From Crocinitomicaceae bacterium (GTDB lineage Bacteria > Bacteroidota > Bacteroidia > Flavobacteriales_D > Crocinitomicaceae): a stretch of DNA of 64,000 nucleotides. A model generated the notes under the pieces. That model ran no database searches and had not been told where the DNA came from. It saw only the letters and a program-made list of their open reading frames with translations. A program made the translations under genes and the position numbers. Location of the stretch: assembly GCA_024643725.1 (NCBI GenBank), contig JAHEMJ010000014.1:62001-126000 (forward strand), written 5' to 3'. Below are positions 26,284-34,589 of this stretch, one piece after another (the first letter of the stretch is position 1; each line of letters starts with the position of its first letter).

Positions 26284-27318
26284 ATGAGTCCAATTCAGGC
26301 CGAAATCAGTGCGTGGTACCTTGTCCATAAACGTCCACTTCCGTGGCGTGAAACCCAAAATCCATACTTCATTTGGCTAAGCGAAATCATTTTGCAACAA
26401 ACACGGGTCGACCAAGGAATGGCCTACTATTTCAAGTTTGTGCAAGCTTTTCCAACCGTGTTTGAGTTAGCAAATGCTGACGAGCAAAGCGTACTCAACC
26501 TATGGCAAGGACTCGGGTATTACAGTCGTGCACGGAATTTGCACGCGACTGCAAAACAAGTGGTTTCTGAATTCCATGGAACATTTCCGGATACCTATGA
26601 AGGACTGCTTTCCTTAAAAGGTGTTGGTCCATACACCGCCGCGGCCATTGCCTCTTTTTCCTTTGATTTACCACATGCTGTTTTAGATGGAAATGTCTTT
26701 CGCGTCTTAAGCCGACTTTACAATTGGTCCGTTCCAATTAATTCTACACAAGGGAAAAAGGACTTTGAAAAAATGGCGCAGGAACTGTTGGACAAAAACA
26801 ATCCTGGCTTATTTAATCAAGCCATGATGGAATTCGGCGCCTTGCACTGCAAACCCACACAGCCGAACTGTGACAATTGTCCAGTGCAATTGTACTGTCA
26901 GGCATACGCGGCACAAACCGTCGATCAGGTTCCTGTCAAACTGAAAAAACAAGGCGTTCGAAATCGCTATTTTCTTTTTGAATTGGTACAAGCTTCTCCC
27001 GATTCCATTCTTTTGGAAAAAAGAAGCGAAAAAGACATTTGGCAACATTTGTATCAGTTTCCATTGAAGGAATTTGCCGATGACGCGTCAAAACAAGCAT
27101 ACATGACTGCACTTTCCCCTGCATTTCAATCCAAGGAATACAAGCACATCCTATCGCATCAGCATTTATATTGTCATTTCGTGACACGAGACTTGCATGC
27201 ATCCGACACAGCAGAACGCATTTCGTTTCTTGCATTCGACCAATATCCCATCCCAAGAGTCATTGAACGATTCTTGGAAGACTACGGACTTGATATTTTT
27301 GAGTCGCAAGCAAGATAA
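26284..27318 (+). CDS. mutY: A/G-specific adenine glycosylase
   Basis: A 344-residue base-excision repair enzyme that removes adenine mispaired with 8-oxoguanine. The catalytic Glu is in WLSEIILQQTRV. The helix-hairpin-helix motif is LKGVGPYTAAAIASF, followed by the catalytic Asp in AVLDGNVFRVLSR. The 4Fe-4S cluster ligands are in CKPTQPNCDNCPVQLYC, spacing C-x6-C-x2-C-x5-C. A C-terminal NUDIX-like 8-oxoG recognition domain follows (residues ~230-340). The ATG at 26284 (MSPIQAEISAWY) is selected because the preceding in-frame residues do not fit the family. It is divergent from HU. Confidence 0.96.
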   Translation: MSPIQAEISAWYLVHKRPLPWRETQNPYFIWLSEIILQQTRVDQGMAYYFKFVQAFPTVFELANADEQSVLNLWQGLGYYSRARNLHATAKQVVSEFHGTFPDTYEGLLSLKGVGPYTAAAIASFSFDLPHAVLDGNVFRVLSRLYNWSVPINSTQGKKDFEKMAQELLDKNNPGLFNQAMMEFGALHCKPTQPNCDNCPVQLYCQAYAAQTVDQVPVKLKKQGVRNRYFLFELVQASPDSILLEKRSEKDIWQHLYQFPLKEFADDASKQAYMTALSPAFQSKEYKHILSHQHLYCHFVTRDLHASDTAERISFLAFDQYPIPRVIERFLEDYGLDIFESQAR

Positions 27319-27323
27319 CTTGC

Positions 27324-27331
27324 TACATTTG
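27324..27331 (+). promoter_or_regulatory. -7 promoter element for pepA-pdxA
   Basis: TACATTTG matches TAnnTTTG exactly, 14 nt before the ATG at 27346. A TTTTTG ending at 27301, within the end of mutY, lies 22 nt upstream and may be the -33 element. Confidence 0.45.
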
Positions 27332-27345
27332 TAAAAATTCACGGC

Positions 27346-28734
27346 ATGATTCACATTACACATTCGACAGGCGATCACGCATTCGCTTCAAAAATATATT
27401 TGATCTCTTCTGATCAACAGGAGCTTCCTGGCATGGACAACCACGCTGTTCACGCATTTCAACAAAGTGAAAAGAAATTTGAGTACTTCAAAGGTTTAGA
27501 AGGATTTACATTTTTGGTGAAAACCGATCAAAAAGCGGAGGAACTTCGCGTGTTGGGAAACACAATTGAAGGACTCATTTTTGAAACATGTGAAGGGATT
27601 GAGCTCATCGGGACAAGCTCAACGGCTTTGTATGCGTTGATGGAAGGTTTACTTCTTTCTAGTTACCGTTTCACAAAACATTTTTCTAAACCGAAAAGCT
27701 ATTTGTTTCAGTCCATCGTCGTTTCAAGTGCCTTGACCATTGAGCACATCACTGAACTTCAGTCCATGAGCAAAGCAGTTTTCTGGACGAGAGACATGGT
27801 CAACACGCCCGTATCACATTTGAACGCAGAACAATTAGCGGAAGCCATTGCAGGATTGGGTGAAGAAGCAGGATTCAACGTTCAAATTTTAGGGAAAACA
27901 CAAATTGAATCCTTGAAAATGGGTGGGCTTTTAGCTGTGAACAAAGGTTCTATTGATCCACCAACTTTTACGATTGCCGAATACAAGCCAGCAAATGCCA
28001 TCAATCAAAAACCGATTGTACTTGTCGGAAAAGGCGTTGTTTACGATACAGGTGGATTGAGTTTAAAACCAACCCCTGGATCCATGGATACCATGAAAGG
28101 TGACATGGCAGGTGGCGCAACAATGGCGGCTGTTATTTACTACGCGGCTTTGCAAAAATTACCGGTGCACATTGTGGGACTGATCCCAGCGACGGATAAT
28201 CGTCCAGGAGGAAATGCTTACACTCCTGGTGATGTCATTACGATGTTCGACGGAACAACCATTGAAGTCTTAAACACAGATGCTGAAGGACGCATGATTT
28301 TAGCCGATGCATTAGCCTATTCAGCGAAATTCGATCCGGAAATCGTCATTGATGCAGCAACTTTAACGGGAGCAGCTTTGCGAGCAATCGGGACAGAAGC
28401 GACCATCATCATGGGAAATGCGGATGATTCTTATTTCCATGACTTGGAGTCAACTGGCTTTGACGTCCATGAGCGCGTCGTGCGTTTTCCTTTCTGGGAT
28501 GACTATAAAGCACACATGAAGTCCAAGATTGCGGACATGAAAAACATTGGAGGTCCAAATGCAGGAATGATTTCCGCAGGAAAATTCCTAGAGCATTTCG
28601 TAAAAGCTCCGTACATTCACATGGATATTGCAGGTCCAGCTTGGTTGGATTCGAAAGAAAATTACAAAGGAGATGGTGGAACAGGAGCTGGTGTTCGATT
28701 GTTATACCAATTCTTGAAAAAACGCTACAATTAA
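27346..28734 (+). CDS. pepA: Leucyl aminopeptidase (M17 family)
   Basis: A 462-residue cytosolic metallo-aminopeptidase that removes N-terminal residues, preferring Leu, from peptides. The N-terminal half is variable. The catalytic half carries the two-metal site: VLVGKGVVYDTGGLSLKP (Lys and Asp ligands) and the M17 signature NTDAEGRMILADAL with Asp and Glu ligands. GDMAGGATMAAVI contains another ligand Asp. It ends with the family-typical MDIAGPAW and GGTGAGVRLL. Its TAA shares an A with the pdxA ATG (TAATG). Together with DPP11 it suggests active peptide use, though pepA is also housekeeping. Confidence 0.93.
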   Translation: MIHITHSTGDHAFASKIYLISSDQQELPGMDNHAVHAFQQSEKKFEYFKGLEGFTFLVKTDQKAEELRVLGNTIEGLIFETCEGIELIGTSSTALYALMEGLLLSSYRFTKHFSKPKSYLFQSIVVSSALTIEHITELQSMSKAVFWTRDMVNTPVSHLNAEQLAEAIAGLGEEAGFNVQILGKTQIESLKMGGLLAVNKGSIDPPTFTIAEYKPANAINQKPIVLVGKGVVYDTGGLSLKPTPGSMDTMKGDMAGGATMAAVIYYAALQKLPVHIVGLIPATDNRPGGNAYTPGDVITMFDGTTIEVLNTDAEGRMILADALAYSAKFDPEIVIDAATLTGAALRAIGTEATIIMGNADDSYFHDLESTGFDVHERVVRFPFWDDYKAHMKSKIADMKNIGGPNAGMISAGKFLEHFVKAPYIHMDIAGPAWLDSKENYKGDGGTGAGVRLLYQFLKKRYN

Positions 28735-29846
28735 TGGAAAAAGAACAAGGGGCTTCAAAAGAAGCTGCATCGACAAAAGAAATCTACAAGGTAGGAATTA
28801 CACTAGGAGATTTAAATGGAATTGGTCCAGAAGTAGCCATTAAAGCACTGAAGGACAACCGCATTTTGGCGGATTTCACTCCTGTGATTTACGGTTCATC
28901 GAAAGTGCTTTCGCATTACAAGAAGTTATTGGAATTACAAGACTTTCAATACACGACATGCAAAGATGCCAGTGAGGTCCTAGCAAAAAAGATCAACGTC
29001 ATTAATGTTTGGAACGAAGAGGTGGAATTGCAGGTTGGAGAATCCACTGCTACAGGAGGTTCATATGCATTTAAGTCCTTGGAAGCTGCAACACAAGATT
29101 TGTCGGAAGGAAAGATTGATGTTTTGGTGACGAGTCCTTTTAGCAAGGATGCCATTCAAAAAGCAGGATTCCAATTCCCGGGTCATACCGAATATTTAGC
29201 GGACATGTCAGGGGTGAAAGAAGCATTGATGATTTTGGTGTCTCCAAGCTTAAAAGTCGCCTTGGTCACAACACATATTCCGATTAAAGAAGTGAGTTCA
29301 GCCTTAAGTAAGGAAGGAATCCTATCCAAAATAGAGAAATTTGAGCAATCATTGAAAAAAGATTTCGGGATTGTTAAACCAAGAATTGCCGTATTTGGAT
29401 TAAATCCACATGCGGGAGAAAATGGAAAGTTAGGAGCAGAAGAACAAGAAATTATTTCGCCCGCGATTCAACAAGCGAAGGGCAAAGGTATTTTAGCTTT
29501 TGGACCATTTCCAGCGGATGGATTCTTTGGTTCAGACATGAAGAATCAATTCGACGGCGTGCTCGCAATGTATCACGATCAGGGACTTACCGCATTTAAA
29601 GCCCTGGCTTTTGAGGATGGGGTGAATTTCACTGCAGACCTTCCGATCGTGCGCACTTCACCGGATCATGGAACGGCATTTGACATTGCAGGTAAGAATT
29701 TGGCGAACGAACAATCGATGAGAAGCGCCATGTATTTAGCGGTTGAAATATTGAAAAACAGAAAGTTCACGAAGTTGATACATGCAAATCCACTGCCTTT
29801 TTCCAAGGAAGAACGCGGTAAAAAAGAGTCGGATAGACCGATATAA
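28734..29846 (+). CDS. pdxA: 4-hydroxythreonine-4-phosphate dehydrogenase
   Basis: A 370-residue enzyme of the DXP-dependent vitamin B6 pathway, oxidising 4-phosphohydroxy-L-threonine before condensation with deoxyxylulose phosphate by PdxJ. Family motifs are GITLGDLNGIGPEV at the N-terminus, VTSPFSKDAI, FPGHTEYLAD, GLNPHAGENGKLG and YHDQGLTAFKAL, with metal-binding histidines in the last three, and VRTSPDHGTAFDIAG near the C-terminus. The start at 28734 is set by the TAATG overlap with pepA; a longer frame beginning inside pepA is rejected. dxr, whose substrate is the same DXP that PdxJ consumes, is elsewhere in the window (60-61 kb). Confidence 0.95.
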   Translation: MEKEQGASKEAASTKEIYKVGITLGDLNGIGPEVAIKALKDNRILADFTPVIYGSSKVLSHYKKLLELQDFQYTTCKDASEVLAKKINVINVWNEEVELQVGESTATGGSYAFKSLEAATQDLSEGKIDVLVTSPFSKDAIQKAGFQFPGHTEYLADMSGVKEALMILVSPSLKVALVTTHIPIKEVSSALSKEGILSKIEKFEQSLKKDFGIVKPRIAVFGLNPHAGENGKLGAEEQEIISPAIQQAKGKGILAFGPFPADGFFGSDMKNQFDGVLAMYHDQGLTAFKALAFEDGVNFTADLPIVRTSPDHGTAFDIAGKNLANEQSMRSAMYLAVEILKNRKFTKLIHANPLPFSKEERGKKESDRPI

Positions 29847-29909
29847 TTTTAAAATTCCAAATAAATTTTATAATTTCGCGGATTCATTTTTGTTCATTGT
29901 AAAAACGAT

Positions 29910-30419
29910 ATGATTAGTCCTTACACGATACCCTTTGTTGGATTGAAGCTAGGGCAGCATCTTTTTGATTTTGCAATTGACAAAACGTTCTTTGAATCTT
30001 TGCCGTATTCATTAGTGGAAGACGGAAAATTAGTAGTGAAATTAATCTTGGAAAAAAAAGAAACGATGCTAGTAGCAAGTTTCGAAGTCAAGGGGCTTGT
30101 CACGATGCCTTGTGCCAGATGCAACGAGGAAATGAGTCAAAAAATCAAAGGTGATTTGACCGTTTACTATGTGTTTGGGGATGAGGAATCAGAGGACGAA
30201 AACTTGATTGTGATTCCAAGAGAAAGCTACGAAATTGACGTTCAACAATCCATTTATGAGATGATCACTTTGGCTTTGCCATTGCGTGCCGCTCATAAAA
30301 AAAATGAATGCAATGAAGAAATGGTTCAACTGATTGAAAAATACATGTCGAATCAAGATTCCAAAGACGAAGAGGACAACATTGACCCAAGGTGGGCAGC
30401 ATTAAAGAATTTAAATTGA
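29910..30419 (+). CDS. YceD/DUF177 family protein
   Basis: A 169-residue acidic protein immediately upstream of rpmF, the classic position of the yceD/DUF177 gene. It has the family's cysteine pair (MPCARCNEEM, residues ~68-77), the conserved YEIDVQQSIYEMITLALPLRAAH segment and a third Cys in NECNEEM, with an acidic C-terminus ending PRWAALKNLN, the usual DPRWAAL motif. DUF177 proteins are linked to 23S rRNA metabolism in some bacteria and plants. It heads the operon yceD-rpmF-plsX-fabH-accB-accC; a TAATTTCG box (~29871) may be its -7 element. Confidence 0.9.
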   Translation: MISPYTIPFVGLKLGQHLFDFAIDKTFFESLPYSLVEDGKLVVKLILEKKETMLVASFEVKGLVTMPCARCNEEMSQKIKGDLTVYYVFGDEESEDENLIVIPRESYEIDVQQSIYEMITLALPLRAAHKKNECNEEMVQLIEKYMSNQDSKDEEDNIDPRWAALKNLN

Positions 30420-30434
30420 TATAAATAAATAGTT

Positions 30435-30629
30435 ATGGCGCATCCTAAACGCAGAATTTCCACAACAAGACGTGACAAACGTAGAACGCACAAGAAAGCG
30501 ACTGCTCATCAAGTGGCAACATGCCCAACAACTGGTCAGCCACACTTGTTTCACCATGCACACTGGCATGAAGGAAAATTATACTACAGAGGGAAAGTAG
30601 TTGCAGAAAAAGAAACAGTAGTAGAATAA
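30435..30629 (+). CDS. rpmF: 50S ribosomal protein L32
   Basis: A 64-residue basic protein starting [21 protein letters not shown], the standard bL32 N-terminus, with [20 protein letters not shown] at the C-terminus. Only one cysteine remains (ATCPTTG), so it is a zinc-free (C-) form of L32. It lies 15 nt after yceD and 20 nt before plsX, the widely conserved linkage of ribosome synthesis with lipid synthesis. Confidence 0.97.
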   Translation: MAHPKRRISTTRRDKRRTHKKATAHQVATCPTTGQPHLFHHAHWHEGKLYYRGKVVAEKETVVE

Positions 30630-30649
30630 GGATCCATCTCGTTTTCTAA

Positions 30650-31588
30650 ATGAGGATTGGTCTAGATATCTCAGGGGGCGACTTCGCTCCCAAAGCAACT
30701 ATTGATGGTGCATTATTAGCAAGGGAAGTCTTGCCTAATGATGTCACCATTGTTTTGCTTGGTGATGAGGCATTAATCCATGCAGAATTTGAAAGTCGCG
30801 GAAAACAATTCGACGGCTTTGAAGTGGTGCATGCGCCTGAGGTCATTACGTATCATGATCATCCTACCAGAGCGATTCCACAGAAACCTCAAAGTTCGAT
30901 TGCCGTTGGATTTGATTTGTTATCAAAATCAAATTTGGACGTCTTTGCCAGTACCGGAAATACGGGGGCAATGCTTGTCGGATCAATGTATAAATTGAAT
31001 ACGGTTCCTGGAATTATTCGTCCATGTATTACATCCACATTGCCAGCTTTGGATGGATCTCAATCCATCTTGTTAGATGTTGGTTCGAACGCTGATTGTA
31101 AGGCTGATGTGCTTTATCAGTTTGCTGTTCTTGGTGCGTTGTATTCGAAGTATGTACATGGCGTTGAAAATCCACGAGTGGCGCTTTTGAATATCGGGGA
31201 AGAAGACTCCAAAGGAAACTTACTTACGATTGCTGCTTATAAACTTCTTTCGGAATCCGACGAATTGAATTTCGTTGGAAATATTGAAGGACGTGATTTA
31301 TTCACTGGTGTTGCCGATGTCATCGTGTGTGACGGATTTACAGGAAACATCGTGCTTAAGGAAGCAGAAGGAATCTATACGTTGATGCGCAAACGAGGTA
31401 TTCGAGATGAATACTTCGATCGTTTCAATTATGAAAATTATGGCGGAACTCCGATTTTAGGGGTAAAAGGAAATGCCATCATTGGGCATGGTATCTCCAA
31501 TGACATAGCCATCAAAAATATGTTGTTGCACGCACACGAAGTAGCCGCTTCTGGATTGGCAACAAAAATTAACGATGCATTTAACTAA
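30650..31588 (+). CDS. plsX: Phosphate acyltransferase PlsX
   Basis: A 312-residue enzyme that converts acyl-ACP to acyl-phosphate for phospholipid synthesis by PlsY. Family motifs include MRIGLDISGGDFAPKATIDGA at the start (usually GGDxxP), ASTGNTGAMLVGS, LLDVGSNADCK, LLNIGEEDSKGN and VCDGFTGNIVLKEAEG. It sits between rpmF and fabH with gaps of 20 and 3 nt, in the conserved fatty-acid/phospholipid operon. Confidence 0.96.
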   Translation: MRIGLDISGGDFAPKATIDGALLAREVLPNDVTIVLLGDEALIHAEFESRGKQFDGFEVVHAPEVITYHDHPTRAIPQKPQSSIAVGFDLLSKSNLDVFASTGNTGAMLVGSMYKLNTVPGIIRPCITSTLPALDGSQSILLDVGSNADCKADVLYQFAVLGALYSKYVHGVENPRVALLNIGEEDSKGNLLTIAAYKLLSESDELNFVGNIEGRDLFTGVADVIVCDGFTGNIVLKEAEGIYTLMRKRGIRDEYFDRFNYENYGGTPILGVKGNAIIGHGISNDIAIKNMLLHAHEVAASGLATKINDAFN

Positions 31589-31591
31589 GAA

Positions 31592-32581
31592 ATGAACAAA
31601 ATTACAGCAGCGATTACAGCAGTACAGGGGTATGTTCCAGATGACATCCTAAGTAATGAAGATTTATCAAAATTGGTAGATACTTCGGATGAATGGATTA
31701 CCACGCGCACTGGAATCAAGGAGCGACGCATCATGCGAAACGGCGCTTCTTCCGATATGGCTGCAGCAGCAGTTAAAGCCTTGTTAGAAAAAAAAGGAAT
31801 TGATCCCATGGATATCGACTTGGTCATCTGTGGTACGGTAACACCTGATCATCCATTTCCGAGTACAGCGAATATCTTAAGCGACAAAACAGGCATGAAA
31901 AACGCGTGGAGTTTTGACGTAAATGCCGCATGTTCAGGATTTCTTTATGCATTAGCAACCGGTTCTCAATTTATTGAAACGGGTAAATATAAAAAAGTGA
32001 TTGTCGTTGGTGTGGATAAAATGACTTCCATCGTCGATTACCAAGACCGCACAACCTGTGTAATTTTCGGTGACGGGGCAGGTGCTGTTTTATTGGAGCC
32101 AAATACGGAAGGATTAGGTTTACAAGATTTCATTTTACATTCAGATGGTTCAGGACGCGAGTTCTTGGTACAACCAGCTGGTGGATCATTGAATCCAGCA
32201 AGTATCGAAACCGTTGAAAACAGAATGCACTATGTCAAACAAGAAGGACAAAGCGTATTTAAATTTGCCGTAACGAATATGGCAGATGTTTCAGCGAAAA
32301 TCATGGAGAAGAACAATCTATCATCTGATGATGTACAATGGTTGGTTCCACATCAAGCGAATTTGCGCATCATCGATGCCACGGCAAACCGAATGGGACT
32401 TTCCAAAGAGAAGGTGATGATTAACATCGAAAAGTACGGAAACACCACTGCAGGAACCTTGCCTTTGTGTTTGTGGGACTACGAAAAACAATTGAAAAAA
32501 GGAGATACATTGATCCTATCCGCTTTTGGCGGTGGATTTACATGGGGAGCTATCTATTTGAAATGGGCTTATAACTCATAA
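31592..32581 (+). CDS. fabH: Beta-ketoacyl-ACP synthase III
   Basis: A 329-residue condensing enzyme that starts fatty-acid synthesis from acyl-CoA and malonyl-ACP. The catalytic triad is visible: Cys114 ([11 protein letters not shown]), His254 ([11 protein letters not shown]) and Asn284 ([12 protein letters not shown]), with the usual 30-residue His-Asn spacing. It starts 3 nt after plsX. The Bacteroidota enzyme often uses branched primers; that cannot be read from the sequence here. Confidence 0.96.
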   Translation: MNKITAAITAVQGYVPDDILSNEDLSKLVDTSDEWITTRTGIKERRIMRNGASSDMAAAAVKALLEKKGIDPMDIDLVICGTVTPDHPFPSTANILSDKTGMKNAWSFDVNAACSGFLYALATGSQFIETGKYKKVIVVGVDKMTSIVDYQDRTTCVIFGDGAGAVLLEPNTEGLGLQDFILHSDGSGREFLVQPAGGSLNPASIETVENRMHYVKQEGQSVFKFAVTNMADVSAKIMEKNNLSSDDVQWLVPHQANLRIIDATANRMGLSKEKVMINIEKYGNTTAGTLPLCLWDYEKQLKKGDTLILSAFGGGFTWGAIYLKWAYNS

Positions 32582-32587
32582 TATTAG

Positions 32588-32595
32588 TAATTTTG
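32588..32595 (+). promoter_or_regulatory. Possible internal -7 promoter element for accB-accC
   Basis: TAATTTTG in the 31-nt fabH-accB gap matches TAnnTTTG, 17 nt before the accB ATG. It may let accBC be transcribed independently of the upstream operon. No -33 element is evident. Confidence 0.35.
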
Positions 32596-32612
32596 CAAAA
32601 CAAATCATTGTT

Positions 32613-33098
32613 ATGAATTTAGAAGAAATCAAAGACCTTATTAAACTAGTTTCAAAATCAGGAATTGGTAAAATTGAGATTGAAAGCGAAGGATTTAAAA
32701 TTGCGATTAAAAATGCAAGCGCAGCAAGTGATCAACCAGTGTATGTGCAAGCAGCAGCTCCAATGGCCTTGCCACAAGTAGCAGCGGCTCCGGCAGCAGC
32801 ACCAGCTCCAGCGGCAGCGGCTCCAGCAGCACCAGTTGAAAGCAACGACGAAGCGCGTTACATCACGGTAAAATCGCCAATGATTGGAACATTCTATCGT
32901 ACACCTAGTCCAGACAAAGATGCTTTCGTTAGCGTTGGAAGCGTGATTCAATCCGGTGATAAATTGTGTATCATCGAAGCGATGAAAACATTCAACGAAA
33001 TTGAATCAGAAGTTTCTGGTAAAATTGTTAAAGTGCTTGTAGATAACGCAAGTCCAGTAGATTACGATCAACCACTATTTTTAGTAGATCCAGCTTAA
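32613..33098 (+). CDS. accB: Biotin carboxyl carrier protein of acetyl-CoA carboxylase
   Basis: A 161-residue protein with the N-terminal [20 protein letters not shown] helix, an Ala/Pro-rich flexible linker (residues ~45-75), and a C-terminal biotinyl domain in which Lys125 in [11 protein letters not shown] is the biotin attachment site. It carries CO2 between biotin carboxylase and carboxyltransferase in the first step of fatty-acid synthesis. accC follows after 21 nt. accA and accD are not in the window. Confidence 0.96.
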   Translation: MNLEEIKDLIKLVSKSGIGKIEIESEGFKIAIKNASAASDQPVYVQAAAPMALPQVAAAPAAAPAPAAAAPAAPVESNDEARYITVKSPMIGTFYRTPSPDKDAFVSVGSVIQSGDKLCIIEAMKTFNEIESEVSGKIVKVLVDNASPVDYDQPLFLVDPA

Positions 33099-33119
33099 TT
33101 GCTGCAAAAATCTTCCACT

Positions 33120-34454
33120 ATGTTTAAGAAAATTCTTATCGCAAACCGCGGTGAAATCGCTATGCGTGTGATTCGTACCTGTAAAGAAATGGGTATTAAA
33201 ACAGTTGCTGTTTATTCAACTGCAGATAAAGATAGTTTACCTGTTCGTTTTGCGGACGAGGCTGTTTGTATCGGTCCACCCGTAAGTTCGAAATCGTATT
33301 TATCGATTCCAAACATCATTGCGGCGGCAGAAATCACGAATGCAGATGCCATCCACCCAGGATATGGATTCTTGTCAGAAAATGAGAAGTTTTCACGTGT
33401 TTGTCAAGAGCATGGAATTAAATTCATTGGTGCCTTGCCAGAGCAAATCGCCGGAATGGGAGATAAAGCAACAGCAAAAGCAACGATGATTGCTGCTGGT
33501 GTACCATGTATTCCAGGTTCTGTTGGACTCTTGAAAGATGTGGCACAAGCCATGAAAGAAGCAAAAGCAATCAAGTATCCGGTTATCCTCAAAGCAACTG
33601 CCGGTGGTGGTGGAAAAGGAATGCGCATCGTTTGGAAAGAAGAAGATCTACAGGCAGCATGGGATTCAGCTCGACAAGAAGCAGGAGCAGCATTCGGAAA
33701 CGATGGTATTTACATGGAGAAATACATTGAAGAACCACGTCACATCGAAATTCAAATCGCAGGTGACCAATATGGAAATGCGTGTCACTTATCTGAACGC
33801 GACTGTTCCATTCAACGTCGTCACCAAAAATTAGTGGAGGAAACACCTTCTCCATTCATGACAGATGAATTGCGTAACCGAATGGGTGAAGCGGCGATTA
33901 AAGCGGCTAAAGCAGTAAAATATGAAGGAGTAGGAACCGTTGAATTCCTCGTGGACAAAAACCGTGATTTCTATTTCATGGAGATGAACACACGTATTCA
34001 AGTGGAACATACCATTACGGAAGAAGTCATTAATTATGATTTAATTAAAGAGCAAATATTAATTGCTGCCGGACATAAGATTTCAGGGAAAAACTATTTT
34101 CCACAAATGCACGCGATTCAATGTCGCATCAATGCTGAAGATCCATTCATGGACTTTAGACCATGTCCAGGTAAAATCACAGATTACCATTGTCCAGGTG
34201 GACACGGAATCCGAATTGACGCGCATGTATACGCTGGTTATACCATTCCACCGAACTACGACTCAATGATTTCTAAATTGATTGTCGTTGCACAAACACG
34301 CGAAGAAGCGATTGCAAAAATGAAGCGCGCCTTGGACGAGTACGTGATTGGCGGTGTGAAAACAACCATTCCTTTCCATCAAAAATTGATGCAAAACGAA
34401 GATTTTTGCAAAGGAAATTTCACGACTAAATTCATGGAGTCGTTCGAGTTTTAG
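33120..34454 (+). CDS. accC: Biotin carboxylase subunit of acetyl-CoA carboxylase
   Basis: A 444-residue ATP-grasp enzyme, typical AccC length, that carboxylates biotin on AccB. It shows [32 protein letters not shown], the glycine-rich ATP loop [30 protein letters not shown], and the catalytic [16 protein letters not shown] start it at the ATG at 33120; the upstream in-frame TTG extension (33099) does not match the family. It ends the fatty-acid operon; no convincing terminator follows, only a weak hairpin around 34451-34473. Confidence 0.96.
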   Translation: MFKKILIANRGEIAMRVIRTCKEMGIKTVAVYSTADKDSLPVRFADEAVCIGPPVSSKSYLSIPNIIAAAEITNADAIHPGYGFLSENEKFSRVCQEHGIKFIGALPEQIAGMGDKATAKATMIAAGVPCIPGSVGLLKDVAQAMKEAKAIKYPVILKATAGGGGKGMRIVWKEEDLQAAWDSARQEAGAAFGNDGIYMEKYIEEPRHIEIQIAGDQYGNACHLSERDCSIQRRHQKLVEETPSPFMTDELRNRMGEAAIKAAKAVKYEGVGTVEFLVDKNRDFYFMEMNTRIQVEHTITEEVINYDLIKEQILIAAGHKISGKNYFPQMHAIQCRINAEDPFMDFRPCPGKITDYHCPGGHGIRIDAHVYAGYTIPPNYDSMISKLIVVAQTREEAIAKMKRALDEYVIGGVKTTIPFHQKLMQNEDFCKGNFTTKFMESFEF

Positions 34455-34517
34455 CAAAAAAAAATCGCTAAACACATTTTCTTCAAAATTACTACCCTCA
34501 ATTAGGCAACTGATTAG

Positions 34518-34548
34518 TTGGAAGTTCGTTTATTAAGTGCTAAATTTA
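34518..34548 (+). promoter_or_regulatory. Predicted promoter of the giant adhesin locus
   Basis: TTG (34518-34520), 20-nt spacer, then TAAATTTA (34541-34548), one mismatch from TAnnTTTG. The predicted start of transcription would leave a ~35-nt A-rich leader before the ATG at 34590. This is one of the best -33/-7 pairs in the window and probably drives the two adhesin genes. Confidence 0.5.
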
Positions 34549-34589
34549 GCCTGCTAAAACGAATGATAACGAAACACAACTACTAGTCA

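Noticed and set aside
34451..34473. Possible terminator TTTAGC/GCTAAA after accC
   Set aside because: Six weak pairs around an 11-base loop and no clean T-tract; left out as a feature.
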